DNA of 64,000 bases from Mucor racemosus (Eukaryota; Mucoromycota; Mucoromycetes; Mucorales; Mucoraceae): the NCBI GenBank assembly GCA_027405735.1, contig JAPEHQ010000013.1:1054001-1118000 (forward strand), in the 5' to 3' direction. The position numbers were made by a program, and so were the translations under genes. This document shows, one piece after another, positions 63,749 to 64,000 of this stretch (position 1 is its first letter; each line of letters opens with the position of its first letter). Below the pieces are notes generated by a model. The model made no database searches. It was not told the DNA's origin and worked only from the letters and a program-made list of their open reading frames with translations.

Positions 63749-63749
63749 G

Positions 63750-63764
63750 ATTTTTCTCTGTTTT
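63750..63764. repeat. Target-site duplication of the LINE, right copy
   Basis: ATTTTTCTCTGTTTT, identical to 58165-58179. Repeat copy F2 resumes directly after it (AGAATTTGGGATGAGGG). Confidence 0.9.
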
Positions 63765-64000
63765 AGAATTTGGGATGAGGGTATATAAGGGGAAAATGGA
63801 AGCTAGAAATGGAAGTACCTTTTTGTGCACATTTTTTAGGATATCTCCACGAAAAATCAATATTTTGAAAAAGTTTAGATTGGGTCAGAGAGAACTTAAC
63901 GAGCTTAATGACATGAATGCAAAAAAAATGTTGCTCAATTTAGCCAATATTTTGAAACAAACTATAGAAATGTCAAAAAAAATGAAAAAAAATAAGTGCT

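Larger units (their letters stand above)
58180..63749 (-). mobile_element. Non-LTR retrotransposon (LINE), nearly complete
   Basis: A 5.57-kb element in minus orientation. It has a poly(A) tail (T run up to 58196), a short 3' UTR, ORF2 (62226-58302), an A-rich inter-ORF spacer (62227-62332) and ORF1 (63748-62333), flanked by a 15-bp target-site duplication. The order ORF1 with zinc knuckles, then endonuclease-RT with a C-terminal zinc domain, and the poly(A) tail fit L1-like LINEs. The perfect duplication implies a recent insertion, yet ORF1 has an in-frame stop and ORF2 a frameshift. The element begins one base before the ORF1 start codon, so a 5' UTR is essentially absent. Confidence 0.92.
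57640..64000 (+). repeat. Interspersed repeat, copy F2, split by a LINE
   Basis: Plus orientation: 57640-58179, then interrupted by the LINE (58180-63749), resuming at 63765 and running to the window edge. Removing the LINE and one copy of its target duplication restores an alignment to copy A across the junction (copy A around 1580-1610). Confidence 0.85.

Noticed and set aside
63075..63788. 237-codon plus-strand frame across LINE ORF1
   Set aside because: Antisense to the RNA-binding part of ORF1, which has recognisable structure on the minus strand; no domain on the plus strand.

Overview
This is a eukaryotic nuclear window, most likely from an early-diverging filamentous fungus of the Mucorales (Mucoromycota). 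The sequence is strongly AT-rich. Genes are cut by many short GT-AG introns, mostly about 45-110 bp, and every conserved protein is of fungal type. Polymeric A/T runs, interspersed repeats and a non-LTR retrotransposon fill long gaps between gene islands. The species is inferred, not proven.

Layout. (1) 1-2.98 kb: AT-rich DNA with repeat copy A. (2) 2.98-10.26 kb, gene island: cystinosin-like transporter (+), RIB3 (+), a GH31 sulfoquinovosidase-like glycosidase (-) and FMN1 riboflavin kinase (-). Two riboflavin/FMN enzymes thus lie about 2.7 kb apart. (3) 10.3-12.7 kb: repeat copy B. (4) 12.77-18.3 kb, all minus strand: a coiled-coil protein, a 788-aa polyglutamine protein, and ATP2 (F1 beta). 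(5) 20.7-26.84 kb, all plus strand: RAD3/XPD helicase, MET22/HAL2 phosphatase, and an L-arabinitol 4-dehydrogenase-like polyol dehydrogenase. (6) 27.57-30.95 kb: the most unusual object. Two inverted arrays of a 13-bp/35-bp compound repeat flank a single spliced gene for a 548-aa C2H2 zinc-finger protein, an architecture like Foldback transposons. (7) 31-38.7 kb, gene desert: repeat copy C, an LTR-like segment, a 1.8-kb imperfect palindrome with ~730-bp arms, a relic resembling dynein intermediate chain, and repeat copy D. (8) 38.7-46.84 kb: VTT/TMEM41-like membrane protein, RPN12, ERV14, and an O-fucosyltransferase-like Golgi enzyme. (9) 48.7-56.75 kb: repeat copy E, then the tail of a broken gene and two intact tandem paralogues of the glycine-rich-domain (GRDP/DUF1399) family. 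(10) 57.2-64 kb: two repeat fragments (F1, F2). F2 is split by a nearly complete LINE with a 15-bp target-site duplication, one in-frame stop in ORF1 and one frameshift in ORF2.

The host genes are mostly housekeeping functions: ATP synthesis, TFIIH, proteasome lid, ER export, flavin synthesis, sulfate metabolism. They are not an operon-like pathway. The accessory content is the mobile and repeat material, and the Foldback-like zinc-finger element is the best candidate for something undescribed. Exon boundaries were placed by hand from splice signals, reading phase and recalled family sequences. They are models, not transcript-confirmed.
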